A DNA stretch of 25,256 bases from DATFGK01 sp046712825. GTDB lineage: Bacteria; Actinomycetota; AC-67. The stretch covers positions 1 to 25,256 of the forward strand of contig JBKKCR010000279.1 in assembly GCA_046712825.1 (NCBI GenBank), written 5' to 3'. The notes beneath the pieces are model-generated. The model had not been told where the DNA came from and did not search any database. It saw nothing but the letters and a program-made list of their open reading frames with translations. The translations under genes were made by a program, and so were the position numbers. Each line of letters opens with the position of its first letter. The first letter of the stretch is position 1. Of the stretch, positions 7,320-15,807 are shown piece by piece.

Positions 7320-8468
7320 CTATCCGACGAGCGCGTCGACGAAAGCCTCGGGGTCGAAGGGCTCCAGATCCTCGGGACCCTCCCCCACTCCGACCAGCTT
7401 CACGGGGATGCCGAGCTCCTGCTGGACGGCGATGACGATGCCTCCCTTGGCGGTGCCGTCCAGCTTCGTCAGAACGATGCCGGTCACATCCGCCGCCTCG
7501 GTGAAGGCGCGCGCCTGGGCGATCCCGTTCTGACCGGTGGTCGCGTCGAGCACGAGCAGCACCTCGGTCGGCGGGCCGGCTTCGCGTTCGATCACGCGGC
7601 GGATCTTGGAGAGCTCTTCCATCAGGTTCTTCTTGGTGTGCAGACGTCCCGCCGTGTCGATGATCAACAGATCCGCTCCCCGCGCCTTCGCGGCTTTGAC
7701 GCCGTCGAACGCGACGGCCGCCGGGTCGGCGCCGGGCGCTTGCTTCACGACCTCGGCGCCCGCACGCTCCGCCCACAGCTCGAGCTGCGTGTCGGCCGCG
7801 GCGCGGAACGTGTCTGCCGCCGCGAGGATCACCCGCCGCCCGTTGCGGTGTTCGCGGAGCGCAAGCTTCCCGATCGTCGTCGTCTTTCCCGTTCCGTTCA
7901 CGCCGGTGACGAGCCAGATCGTGAGCCCGTCGGCGCTTCGGAGCGAACGGTCGGCGTCGCCGATGATCTGCACGAGCTCTCGACGCAAGGCGTCGAGGAG
8001 CTGTTCGGGGGCGACGTCGCGAGACCTCGTACGCAGATCCTCGATGATCCGTGTCGTCGCCGCGACACCGACATCCGCTTGAAGAAGCACCGCTTCGACA
8101 TCTTCCCAGTCGGCGTCGGTCAGGGTCTCGCGCTTGAAGACGCGAACCAGCGCCTGACCGAAGGACGAACGCGCTCGCCCCAGACGCTCGCGAAGCGGGC
8201 GAGGGGCCGCGGGCGCTTCGGCAACGGGGGGCACCTCGGGCTCAGCGACCGTCGGCAGCGCATGGGCGTCGACGGTGGGAGTCGACGGTGCCTCGACGAC
8301 GGGAGGAGGAGCCTCGAGTACCGACGCATCATCCCGCGGACGCTCCGGCGCTTGAACCCCGCCACGGCCGGCTCGGCGGCGCGACACGATCACGCTTCCG
8401 GCGATCGCGCCGAGGAGCACCAGGACGATCAGGACGTAAAGCAGCACGAAACCGGGACCCTCCGACAT
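7320..8468 (-). CDS. ftsY: SRP receptor FtsY, membrane-anchored form
   Basis: SRP receptor GTPase that docks Ffh-ribosome complexes at the membrane. The protein is 382 residues. Residues 7-29 form one transmembrane helix, followed by a Pro/Ala/Glu/Val-rich linker to about 90, then the NG domain. The P-loop is GVNGTGKTTT (189-198), with AAADTFRAAA (216-225), DTAGR (271-275) and TKLDGTAKGG (334-343). An N-terminal anchor is typical of actinobacterial FtsY. It lies 49 bases downstream of smc. A possible -10 box precedes it, and only weak SD-like sequence is seen. Confidence 0.96.
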   Translation of the reverse strand: MSEGPGFVLLYVLIVLVLLGAIAGSVIVSRRRAGRGGVQAPERPRDDASVLEAPPPVVEAPSTPTVDAHALPTVAEPEVPPVAEAPAAPRPLRERLGRARSSFGQALVRVFKRETLTDADWEDVEAVLLQADVGVAATTRIIEDLRTRSRDVAPEQLLDALRRELVQIIGDADRSLRSADGLTIWLVTGVNGTGKTTTIGKLALREHRNGRRVILAAADTFRAAADTQLELWAERAGAEVVKQAPGADPAAVAFDGVKAAKARGADLLIIDTAGRLHTKKNLMEELSKIRRVIEREAGPPTEVLLVLDATTGQNGIAQARAFTEAADVTGIVLTKLDGTAKGGIVIAVQQELGIPVKLVGVGEGPEDLEPFDPEAFVDALVG

Positions 8469-8477
8469 AGACCCGCG

Positions 8478-8483
8478 AGACTA
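8478..8483 (-). promoter_or_regulatory. Candidate -10 box for ftsY
   Basis: TAGTCT on the minus strand lies nine bases before the ftsY ATG, in the 49-base gap after smc. No clear -35 is seen. Read-through from smc is equally possible. Confidence 0.25.
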
Positions 8484-8517
8484 TCGCACCGGTCGCGCAG
8501 ACCGCACCGGGGCGGGG

Positions 8518-11500
8518 TTAGGCGCCGACCGGCTCGTTCTCCTCGAGTCGTTCGCTGAGTACCCGCGTGATCCCGTCGCCGCCCATCGAGATGCCGTACA
8601 GAGCGTCGGCGATCTCCATGGTGCGCTTCTGGTGCGTGACGATCAGGATCTGTGATGCGTTCTTGAACTCCTTGGCGAGCTCGAGGAAGCGGTGCAGGTT
8701 GACGTCGTCGAGCGCAGCCTCCACCTCGTCCAAGAGATAGAAGGGAGAAGGGCGCGCGCGGAAGATGGACGAAAGAAGTGCGATCGCGGTCAGAGCGCGC
8801 TCCCCGCCGGACAGGAGCGAGATCCGCTTCACGCGCTTTCCTCCCGGCCGCGCTTCGATCTCGACCCCGCTCTCCAGCAGGTCGTCCGCCTGGGTCAGCG
8901 TCAAGCGCCCTTCCCCACCGGGGAACAGACGGAGGAAGACCTCCTCGAACTCCCGGGAGACATCCGCGAACGCGGCGCCGAAGATCTCCATGATCTTGCG
9001 ATCCACTTCGCCGACGACCGAAACGAGGTCGCGCCGGCTCTTGCGCAAGTCTTCGACCTGCTCGCTTAGGAAGGCGTGCCGGTCGACCATCCCCTGGTAC
9101 TGCTCCATAGCGATGGGGTTGACCCGCCCGAGCAGTCCCAGTTTGCGGTCCAAGGTGGCCGCGCGGCGCCGGAGCTCTTCGAGTTCCTCATCCGCCGGGG
9201 GCTCGCCGACGCGCTGCATGGCTTCATCGGGTGCAAGATCCTGATCCGCGCGCAGGCGCTCGACGAGTGACGAGATGCGATGCGATCGCTCGGCGCGTGC
9301 GAGATCGCTTCGATGCGCGGTCTCACGCAGCTCCTCCAGGCGCGACTCGGCCTGGCGGCGATTACGACGGACGCTTCCGAGCTCTTCGTCGAGGCCCGCC
9401 CGCTCGGATTCTCGCCGCTGCCGCTCTGCACGCGACTCGGAGAGCCATCCGTCCATCCGCGACTCGACGGTCGCCGCTGCGCGCGCGATCTCTTGCGCGC
9501 GCGACGCCGCGCTCGCACGCTCCGCACGGCTCGCCTCCCACGTCTCCATCGCGACGCGGACGCGTGCCGCCCTCGCCTCGAGCTCCTCGAGGGCGCTGCG
9601 CGCAGCCCGCTCGCGTTCCCGCAACCCACCGAGACGCAGCGCGTTGTCTGCGGCGCGGCGCTCCATCGCGGCCAGGGCGGCCGCATCGAAGGTGTGGTCG
9701 ACGCCCATCGCTCTTCCGAGCTGAGCCTCGACCGCGCCGAGCTTCTCGGAGTCCACCGCCAAGCGCTCTTCGACCTCGACCGACCGTCCCGCTAGCACGG
9801 CGCGCTCGCGGTCGGCGGCGTGCTCCTCGCGCTCGAGGAGCGCCAGCCGCTCGACGGCGCCGGTGATGAGCGCGTCGAGCTCGTTCATCCGGCCGGTCAG
9901 GGTGGCGACCTCACCGGCGCTGGCTTCCGCGAGTGCGCGAGCGCTCCACGCTTCTTTCGTCGCGCTTTCGAGACCGAACGAGACGACCTGCAACCGCTCG
10001 TCGATCGAAGCGACCTCGACCGCGAGATCCACGGGCGGCTCGGCTTCGGCGCCACCGGCGACGAGATCGCTCGCGACCCGATCCCCTTCGCGCGTCACGA
10101 TCACGAGGTCCCGATGTGCGCGGGCGAGCGCGAGAGCGTCGTCCAGTGTGTCCACGAGCCCCACCGAGGACAGGATCGCGGCCAGCGCCGGCGGGATGTC
10201 GCGCCCGGCTGGCGGCCGGGCCGCCTCGCTCGCGCTGCGAACGCCGGGGGGCAGCGCCTTCGCGATCTGACGTCCGGCCACGATGAAAGCCGCCCTCGAC
10301 CCCATGACCCTGAGCCGGCCGATCGCCGCGGCCGCGTCGTCGAGGGATCGGGCGAGCAGCGCTCCCGCGTACGGCTCGAGCGCCGCCGCCAGCGCGCGTT
10401 CGAACCCGGGCGCCGGCCGGACAAGATCTGCGATGCGGCCAAGGAGTCCTGGGAACCGCTCGCGGTCGATGAGGTCGGCGGCGCCGGCGCTTCCCGCACG
10501 CTCCAATTCCGAGCGCAAGATCGCGCGTCGCGTATCGAGCTTCTCGATGTCGCGCTCGAGCTCGCGGACGCGATCATCCGCTGTGATGGCGCCGACCTCG
10601 CGGTCGCGGGCCGCGGTCTCGAGCTCCTCGAGGCTTCGGCCTAGGTTCGTCTCGCGCGTGTCGAGTACCTCGATGTCTACCTTGACCGCGGCGATCTCGG
10701 TCCCTCGCTGGCGGGAGGCTTCGACGAGCGCCGACTGCTGGCCGGCGATGTGACGTCTTTCGTCCTCCGCAGCTTCGACGGCGGCGCGAAGTGCCGCGCG
10801 CTCGCCGTGAAGGTGTACGACGGCCTCGCGCGCCCGCGCGGCTTCCTCGCGCGCACCCGCCGCGCGAGCCCACTCCTCCTCGGCGGTCCGCGCATCGCTT
10901 TCGATCGAGGAGCGCTCCGCGGCCGCTTCCTCGAGCGCACGGCGAGCTGAGGCGATCATCTCCTCGCTTGGGGCTTCCCCTTCAGGCGCGCGGTCGGCGA
11001 GATCGGATAGATGCCGCCCTCGCTCCTCCGCCAGCCTGGCGAGCCCCACGAACCGCTCTCGTAAGGAGGCCAGCCGATACTCGGCGCCGAGGGCCTCTTG
11101 CGCGTCCCGACTCGCGCGAGCGCTGCCGTCCTCGAGCTCCTCACCGCGGACCTCAAGCCGGCTCACCTGCGCGGACAGCGCTTCTAGCTCTTGTGAGAGC
11201 CGGCGTTCGGCGTCGACATCGGCCTCGCTGACGACGGCGGAGTAGTCGGCCGCCCAGACCGCGAGGCGGACCTCCTTCAGTTCGCCCTCGATCTCCGACG
11301 CGCGCTTCGCGACCTCGGCCTGGCGCTCGAGCGGCCGGATCTGACGTCGAAGCTCCGAGATGAGATCGCCGATGCGTTCGATGTCGGCGTCGACGCGCTC
11401 GAGCTTTCGTATCGCACGTTCCTTGCGACGCCGATGCTTGAGGATGCCTGCCGCCTCTTCGATGTAAGCGCGGCGGTCCTCGGGCCGTGCGTTCAGGATC

Positions 11501-11943
11501 TCGTCGAGCTGTCCTTGTCCGACGATGGTGTGCAGCTCGCGGCCGACCCCTGTGTCGGAAAGCAGCTCTTGGACGTCGAGGAGGCGGCAGGTGACGTCGT
11601 TTATGGCGTACTCGCTGTCGCCGTTTCGAAAAAGCGTGCGGCGGATCGTCACCTCGGTGAACTCGATCGGGAGGATCCCCGACGAGTTGTCGATCGTCAG
11701 CGCGACTTCCGCGCGACCCGCGCCGGGCTTCTTCGGCGTGCCGGCGAAGATGACGTCTTCCATCTTGCCGCCGCGCAACGTCTTCGGGCCTTGTTCACCG
11801 AGGACCCACGCGATGGCGTCTACGAGGTTGGATTTCCCGGAGCCGTTCGGTCCGACGATGACGCTGACGCCGGGAGCGAACTCCAGCACGGTCCGCTCGG
11901 CGAACGACTTGAAACCTCGGATCTCAAGGGATTTGAGAAACAC
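8518..11943 (-). CDS. smc: Chromosome segregation ATPase SMC
   Basis: Core subunit of bacterial condensin (with ScpA and ScpB, not in this window), which compacts and individualises chromosomes. The protein is 1141 residues, normal for the family. The N-terminal head has VFLKSLEIRGFKSFA and Walker A GPNGSGKSN (31-39), followed by GQGQLDEIL. Two long heptad coiled coils flank the hinge (about 496-630: RFPGLLGRIADLV, GSRAAFIVAG). The C-terminal head has LLSGGERALTAIALL from about 1043 and Walker B YLLDEVEAALDD near 1070. The GTG at 11943 is chosen because it matches the family N-terminus; the reading frame continues upstream without homology. AAGG and an extended -10 box both lie just before it. 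Confidence 0.97.
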   Translation of the reverse strand: MFLKSLEIRGFKSFAERTVLEFAPGVSVIVGPNGSGKSNLVDAIAWVLGEQGPKTLRGGKMEDVIFAGTPKKPGAGRAEVALTIDNSSGILPIEFTEVTIRRTLFRNGDSEYAINDVTCRLLDVQELLSDTGVGRELHTIVGQGQLDEILNARPEDRRAYIEEAAGILKHRRRKERAIRKLERVDADIERIGDLISELRRQIRPLERQAEVAKRASEIEGELKEVRLAVWAADYSAVVSEADVDAERRLSQELEALSAQVSRLEVRGEELEDGSARASRDAQEALGAEYRLASLRERFVGLARLAEERGRHLSDLADRAPEGEAPSEEMIASARRALEEAAAERSSIESDARTAEEEWARAAGAREEAARAREAVVHLHGERAALRAAVEAAEDERRHIAGQQSALVEASRQRGTEIAAVKVDIEVLDTRETNLGRSLEELETAARDREVGAITADDRVRELERDIEKLDTRRAILRSELERAGSAGAADLIDRERFPGLLGRIADLVRPAPGFERALAAALEPYAGALLARSLDDAAAAIGRLRVMGSRAAFIVAGRQIAKALPPGVRSASEAARPPAGRDIPPALAAILSSVGLVDTLDDALALARAHRDLVIVTREGDRVASDLVAGGAEAEPPVDLAVEVASIDERLQVVSFGLESATKEAWSARALAEASAGEVATLTGRMNELDALITGAVERLALLEREEHAADRERAVLAGRSVEVEERLAVDSEKLGAVEAQLGRAMGVDHTFDAAALAAMERRAADNALRLGGLRERERAARSALEELEARAARVRVAMETWEASRAERASAASRAQEIARAAATVESRMDGWLSESRAERQRRESERAGLDEELGSVRRNRRQAESRLEELRETAHRSDLARAERSHRISSLVERLRADQDLAPDEAMQRVGEPPADEELEELRRRAATLDRKLGLLGRVNPIAMEQYQGMVDRHAFLSEQVEDLRKSRRDLVSVVGEVDRKIMEIFGAAFADVSREFEEVFLRLFPGGEGRLTLTQADDLLESGVEIEARPGGKRVKRISLLSGGERALTAIALLSSIFRARPSPFYLLDEVEAALDDVNLHRFLELAKEFKNASQILIVTHQKRTMEIADALYGISMGGDGITRVLSERLEENEPVGA

Positions 11944-11948
11944 GCGGA

Positions 11949-11957
11949 ACCTTAGCA
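11949..11957 (-). promoter_or_regulatory. Extended -10 promoter for smc
   Basis: The minus strand carries TGC directly before TAAGGT (extended -10 pattern TGN-TANNNT). Five bases then separate it from the smc GTG, which would make the transcript leaderless. The preceding gene ends in a strong terminator at 12001-12036, so smc needs its own promoter. The AAGG inside the box could also act as a weak SD if transcription starts further upstream. Confidence 0.45.
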
Positions 11958-12000
11958 GAGCGTTTCGGGCGCCCCGCGTAGCAACGAAGCGTCCGGCATC

Positions 12001-12036
12001 AAAGAAAGAAACGACCACCCTCGCGGGGTGGCCGTT
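12001..12036 (-). terminator. Intrinsic terminator of the coiled-coil mini-gene
   Basis: In minus-strand RNA, AACGGCCACCC pairs with GGGUGGUCGUU around a five-base loop (CGCGA). This is an 11-bp stem with one G-U pair. A U-rich run (UCUUUCUUU) follows at once. It starts 21 bases after the stop at 12057. The plus strand has no T run after the stem, so it works only toward smc. It separates the mini-gene from smc. Confidence 0.85.
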
Positions 12037-12056
12037 CGGGTCTGATGCGCTTCGCG

Positions 12057-12236
12057 CTACGCCAGCGCCTTGACCTCTTCGCGAGTCTCCGCGATGGCGC
12101 GGAGGGCGATGATCTCTGCTTCGGACGACTCAAGAGCCTTCTCGAGCTCTGCTACTCGGGCCTTGAGATCGGCGATCTGCTTAAGCAATACATATGCGCG
12201 TGGTTCCCCCAGATATCCGAACAGCGCTTTCGACAT
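12057..12236 (-). CDS. Small coiled-coil protein (59 aa), function unknown
   Basis: Begins MSKALFGYLGEPRAYVLLKQ and continues as one heptad-patterned helix (IADLKARVAELEKALESSEAEI) to the end. It has no signal peptide, membrane segment or cysteine. The N-terminal ALFG-YLG motif resembles small conserved actinobacterial proteins I recall only as hypothetical. The ATG has AAGGGGGC about 7 bases upstream, and that SD lies inside a predicted hairpin. The gene has a long structured leader (12237-12487) and its own terminator, so it is a single-gene unit between acylphosphatase and smc. A role as a small oligomerising or scaffold protein is a guess. Confidence 0.75.
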   Translation of the reverse strand: MSKALFGYLGEPRAYVLLKQIADLKARVAELEKALESSEAEIIALRAIAETREEVKALA

Positions 12237-12242
12237 ACCCTT

Positions 12243-12434
12243 GCCCCCTTCGTCAACAGGGGGGCGATCCCGCCTGCTGGGCCGCCCAACTCCTCGACGC
12301 CGATTCCGCCGAGGCCGTTCTCTCTCGCCTCTTCCCTGGTCGTGCTGGATCTCGATCCGAGACAAGGCTTGGGAGGGACCTTGGTCCCCCTTCACGAGAG
12401 CACTTTAACGTAGCGACTGGCTCGTGAAAAGGGG
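12243..12434 (-). promoter_or_regulatory. Structured leader RNA / operator region of the mini-gene
   Basis: Minus-strand RNA here can form: (A) a 13-bp stem from arms 12434-12422 and 12398-12386 (CCCUUUUCACGAG with CUCGUGAAGGGGG, two G-U pairs, 22-23-base loop); (B) GGGGGACC pairing with GGUCCCUCC (about 12390-12372), which shares the G run with A and so excludes it; (C) GCCCCC (12265-12260) with GGGGGC (12248-12243), an 11-base loop covering the SD of the gene at 12236. The G-U pairs make stem A longer in minus-strand RNA than in plus-strand RNA. A TACGTT box (12407-12412) lies in the loop of A, so the arms could instead be a DNA operator. No known riboswitch class is recognised. Confidence 0.5.
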
Positions 12435-12487
12435 TTGACGGCCATCCGCTCAGAAAATGTCTGGAAACTCTTAGGAAACTTCGGCGG

Positions 12488-12763
12488 TTAAATCGCTGAA
12501 AATCCGGAAAACTCCCGAGTCGCGGGCTCCCACGAAACCTCAACGTGCTCGACGGTCGCGTGAGGCGGGCCATCGTGACACCATGCGACAACGGCTCGGA
12601 CTGCCATTTCGTCCCCCTCAATCACGGCTTCCACGCGCCCGTCCGGCAGGTTCCGAACCCATCCGCCGACGCCGGCTTTGCGGGCCACCCGCCCCATGGA
12701 ATCCCGGAAGAAGACGCCCTGCACGTAACCGACCACGAACACGTGTGCGCGCGCATCCGGCAT
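12488..12763 (-). CDS. acyP: Acylphosphatase
   Basis: Small enzyme hydrolysing carboxyl-phosphate bonds. The 91-residue protein carries both signature segments: VVGYVQGVFFRDSM (catalytic Arg 20) and GGWVRNLPDGRVEAVIEGD (catalytic Asn 38). The length and ferredoxin-like pattern are normal. A purine-rich GGGGGGAGAACGGG precedes the ATG. It lies 21 bases after the RTX-type gene on the same strand. An acylphosphatase gene near smc is also the mycobacterial arrangement, so this is probably the ancestral location. Confidence 0.93.
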   Translation of the reverse strand: MPDARAHVFVVGYVQGVFFRDSMGRVARKAGVGGWVRNLPDGRVEAVIEGDEMAVRAVVAWCHDGPPHATVEHVEVSWEPATREFSGFSAI

Positions 12764-12784
12764 CCCGTCCGTTCTCCCCCCCTA

Positions 12785-14503
12785 CTACGGACACGATGAT
12801 TTTGTGTCGCCCACATCAACGAGACATACATCGGTTCCCGCGCCGCCGTTGACGGAGTCGCCGGGCGCGGAGTCCCGGGCGTCGAGCGTGTCCGCACCGG
12901 TACCGCCCTCGAGCAGGTCGCGTCCGTTGCCGCCGACGATCTGATCGTTACCCGCGTCGCCGTAGAGCTTGTCGTCCCCGGCGCCGCCGAGGATCGTGTC
13001 GTTGCCGACGCCGCCGAACACGATGTCGTTGCCCCCACCTGCCTGAATGATGTCGTCGCCTGCGCCGGCGCAGATCACATCCGCGTTCGGCGTCCCCTTG
13101 ATCTCTTCGGACGCGTCGCTGCCGAAGATCGTGCAGGCGGGCCCCCCCGCCCCAGCCGCGAAGCGGGCGACGAAGGTGTAGTAGTCCGGCGGGTCGTCGA
13201 ATCCCTTGTATTCGAACATCCAGCCCGACACGAGGATCCTTCCGTCGGAAAGGAGCAGCATCGCTTCGGCGAAGGTGTCCGCGACCGCAGGGATCGGTCC
13301 CGGCCCCGTCAGCCATGTCTGCGAGCGACCGCCCGTCCCGAATGTCGAGTCGGCCTGCCCATCGGAAGTGAATCGTTCGAGGACGATGCGCACATAGCCG
13401 TCGGGAGAGTACGAGCTTTGTTGCGTGCCACGTCCGACCACGACGATCTTGCCGTCCGGCTGCAGGGCGACGTCGGTCGGGATGTCGTCGACGTCGGTGA
13501 CGATCGTCGCGACCCCGCCGTTGCCGAACGCCGTATCCTGGCTGCCCGCGACGTCGAGACGAAGCACGATGAAGTCGCCACCCGTTACATAGAACTTGGG
13601 AGTGCTGCGGGCAGCGACAACGATCTTCCCGTCGGGCTGCAACGCGATGCTTCGGGCCTCGTCGTACGCGCCGAGATCCACGAGCCGCGTGCCTCCCGTG
13701 CCGAACGTGGCATCGAGAGCGCCGCTCGGATGGAAGCGCCGGATGATGACGTCCCCAACGTTCACGTCGCCGCTGCTGCACCGGGACCCAACCACCACGA
13801 TCTTCCCGTCTGGCTGGAGCGCCGCCTCGAACGGCACACCACAGAAACCCGCGGCGAAACCGGACACCACCTTACCGCCCGTGCCGAAGGTCGCATCGAG
13901 TGCGCCGTTCGGCGTGTACCGGGCGAGGGCCCAGTTCGTGCGGTAGGTGGACTCGTCGTTCTGGAGGACGCTTATCCCGACCGCCACGATCTTGTCGTCG
14001 GGTTGCACGATCAGGTCGCGGACGAAGTCGTCCGGCCCGGGAGCCGTGTCGTTCGGACCGAAGTCCGTGGCGACGATGCCTCCATCGCCGAACGTCGGGT
14101 CGACGAACCCATCCTTGGCGTGCCGTGTGACGGCGAAGTCGGCCTCGAGTGGGGTGTCCGTGCATCCGCCGACGATGATCTTGAGGCTCTTCTGGATCCC
14201 AAGGCCCCTGGCCTCGCAATCCTGGAGAGGATGCGAACTTTCGTGGAAGCTTCCGTCCTCGATGCCGGTCGCGAGTATGCGCGCCACCCCACTCCCGTGG
14301 GTCACCAAGAGCTTCCCCGCTTGCAGCGCAAGGTCCAGCCCGCCGGCCCCCCCTAGGCGCGCCTGACCGTTCTCGCCGAAACTGGTGTCGAGGTCGCCGG
14401 CGCCGGCATTCGCCCCGGCGGCCGGGATGAACAAAGCCAGCACGGCAACCCACACGATCGTCCGGCGCCGAGTTGCCGCCAGCGCCGAGCGCGCTGCCCC
14501 CAC
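12785..14503 (-). CDS. Secreted delta-60 repeat / RTX calcium-binding protein
   Basis: About 572 residues. An Arg-rich start, a hydrophobic stretch (IVWVAVLALFIP) and AGANAGA form a Sec signal peptide. Residues up to about 450 hold roughly six delta-60 repeats, seen as LDxTFGxGG alternating with ALQPDGKIVVVG; these are expected to fold as a beta-propeller-like domain. The last 100 residues contain RTX nonapeptides (GAGDDII, GGGNDIVFGG, GGAGDDKLYG, GGNGRDLLEGG) that form a Ca2+-binding beta-roll. Cys pairs occur near the ends. The start at 14503 (GTG) is preferred because GGGAGG is 8 bases upstream; GTG at 14512 is the alternative. Ligand and role are unknown: adhesion or surface binding is inference. 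No type I secretion genes are in the window. Confidence 0.85.
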   Translation of the reverse strand: MGAARSALAATRRRTIVWVAVLALFIPAAGANAGAGDLDTSFGENGQARLGGAGGLDLALQAGKLLVTHGSGVARILATGIEDGSFHESSHPLQDCEARGLGIQKSLKIIVGGCTDTPLEADFAVTRHAKDGFVDPTFGDGGIVATDFGPNDTAPGPDDFVRDLIVQPDDKIVAVGISVLQNDESTYRTNWALARYTPNGALDATFGTGGKVVSGFAAGFCGVPFEAALQPDGKIVVVGSRCSSGDVNVGDVIIRRFHPSGALDATFGTGGTRLVDLGAYDEARSIALQPDGKIVVAARSTPKFYVTGGDFIVLRLDVAGSQDTAFGNGGVATIVTDVDDIPTDVALQPDGKIVVVGRGTQQSSYSPDGYVRIVLERFTSDGQADSTFGTGGRSQTWLTGPGPIPAVADTFAEAMLLLSDGRILVSGWMFEYKGFDDPPDYYTFVARFAAGAGGPACTIFGSDASEEIKGTPNADVICAGAGDDIIQAGGGNDIVFGGVGNDTILGGAGDDKLYGDAGNDQIVGGNGRDLLEGGTGADTLDARDSAPGDSVNGGAGTDVCLVDVGDTKSSCP

Positions 14504-14524
14504 CTCGACCACCTCCCGCTTCGA

Positions 14525-14541
14525 GCTCGCTGCCGGCGAGC
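14525..14541 (-). repeat. Inverted repeat upstream of the RTX-type gene
   Basis: GCTCGC (14525-14530) and GCGAGC (14536-14541) flank five bases. On the minus strand the 6-bp GC stem lies about 20 bases before the start codon, in the 113-base gap after moeZ, with no T run after it. It could be a 5' UTR hairpin or an operator. It is not a convincing terminator for moeZ. Confidence 0.3.
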
Positions 14542-14616
14542 GCTGCCCCTCCGAACCAAGGACTCAATTCGTGGATGCGGGAGCTCGTTCCTGCGCGATT
14601 GGCGATAAAGGGATGA

Positions 14617-15807
14617 TCAGTACCGCGGGATGCTCGGATCGATCTGCGCCGCGTAGGACTCGATCCCGCCGGCCAGATGCTTCGTGTTGGTCAGCCCCAC
14701 CTGATGGAGGAACTTGAGCACCTCCGCCGACCGCGCACCGACCTTGCAGTAGACGAGCACGTTCCCCGACTGGGGGATCTCGCTGATGCGTGCAGGCACG
14801 TCGTTCATCGGGATGAGCTGGGCGCCGGGGATCCGCGCGATCTCCCACTCATGGGGCTCCCGGACGTCGATCAGAACGATCTCATCTCCGCGGTCGCGCA
14901 TCTGCGCGAGTTCGCGTGGTGTGACCGACAGCTGCGAAGCGAACTGGGCGATCTCGTCGGTGACGCCGCAGAACGCTTCGTAGTCGATGAGCTCTGTAAC
15001 GGCCGGATTCTTCCCGCAGACGGGGCACTCGGGATCCTTGCGAACGCGCAGCTCCTTGAACTTGAGCTCGAGAGCGTCGTAGATCAGCATCCGTCCGATC
15101 ATCGGGTCGCCGATCCCGGTGATCAGCTTGACGGCCTCGGTCGTCTGCAACGATCCGATCGTCCCGCAGAGCATCCCGAGGACGCCGCCCTCGGCGCAGG
15201 AGGGAACCATCCCCGGCGGCGGCGGCTCGGGGAACAAGCACCGGTAACAAGGCCCATGCTCGGCCCAGAAAACGGAGAGCTGGCCGTCGAACCGGAAGAT
15301 CGAACCCCACACGTACGGCTTGCCGAGCAGTACGCATGCGTCGTTCACGAGGTAGCGCGTCGGGAAGTTGTCGGACCCGTCGACGATGAGGTCGTATGGG
15401 GCGAACAACTCCATCGCGTTCTCACTCGAGACCATCGTCTCGTGCTTGACCACGTTCACGAAGGGGTTGATCTCGCGGATGCGGTCGGCGGCCGAATCCA
15501 GCTTCGGCCGGCCCACGTCGCTCGTCCCGTGGATGACCTGACGCTGGAGGTTGGTCTCGTCGACCACATCGAAGTCCACGATGCCGAGGGTGCCCACGCC
15601 TGCCGCCGCCAGGTACATGGCAACCGGCGAGCCGAGCCCGCCGGCCCCGATGCAGAGAACCTTGGCGTTCTTGAGGCGCTTCTGCCCGGCCATCGCGACG
15701 TCGGGGATGATCAGGTGCCGCGAATAGCGACGGATCTCCTGGAACGAGAGCTCATCGGCCGGCTCGACCAGAGGTGGAGGTCGCAGCGTCTCGCCGTCCC
15801 GCGTCAT
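14617..15807 (-). CDS. moeZ: MoeZ-type E1-like adenylyltransferase/sulfurtransferase
   Basis: Activates the C-terminal Gly-Gly of sulfur-carrier proteins (CysO, MoaD or ThiS types) by adenylation, then transfers sulfur. The protein is 396 residues. The ThiF/MoeB domain has EIRRYSRHLIIPD, nucleotide-binding GAGGLGS (54-60), DFDVVDETNLQRQV and SCAEGGVLGMLCG. The C-terminal rhodanese domain (about 290-396) carries the sulfur-accepting Cys354 in YCKVGARS and ends with HLAGGIESYAAQI. The pattern PPLVEP...LSFQEIRRYSRHL matches mycobacterial MoeZ closely. CYRC (187-190) and CPVC (261-264) look like a four-Cys zinc site. The ATG at 15807 has AAGGA 9 bases upstream and is preferred to 15867. No carrier-protein gene is adjacent. 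Confidence 0.93.
   Translation of the reverse strand: MTRDGETLRPPPLVEPADELSFQEIRRYSRHLIIPDVAMAGQKRLKNAKVLCIGAGGLGSPVAMYLAAAGVGTLGIVDFDVVDETNLQRQVIHGTSDVGRPKLDSAADRIREINPFVNVVKHETMVSSENAMELFAPYDLIVDGSDNFPTRYLVNDACVLLGKPYVWGSIFRFDGQLSVFWAEHGPCYRCLFPEPPPPGMVPSCAEGGVLGMLCGTIGSLQTTEAVKLITGIGDPMIGRMLIYDALELKFKELRVRKDPECPVCGKNPAVTELIDYEAFCGVTDEIAQFASQLSVTPRELAQMRDRGDEIVLIDVREPHEWEIARIPGAQLIPMNDVPARISEIPQSGNVLVYCKVGARSAEVLKFLHQVGLTNTKHLAGGIESYAAQIDPSIPRY

Noticed and set aside
12435..12487. Possible plus-strand promoter (TTGACG near 12435)
   Set aside because: No plus-strand gene follows for more than 3 kb and the -10 is poor; likely chance.
12237..12487. Known ncRNA (SRP RNA, 6S, RNase P or tmRNA) in the largest gap
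   Set aside because: None of the conserved core motifs of these RNAs were found. The hairpins are better explained as a leader.
14525..14541. Terminator for moeZ
   Set aside because: The stem is short and not followed by T residues on the minus strand.
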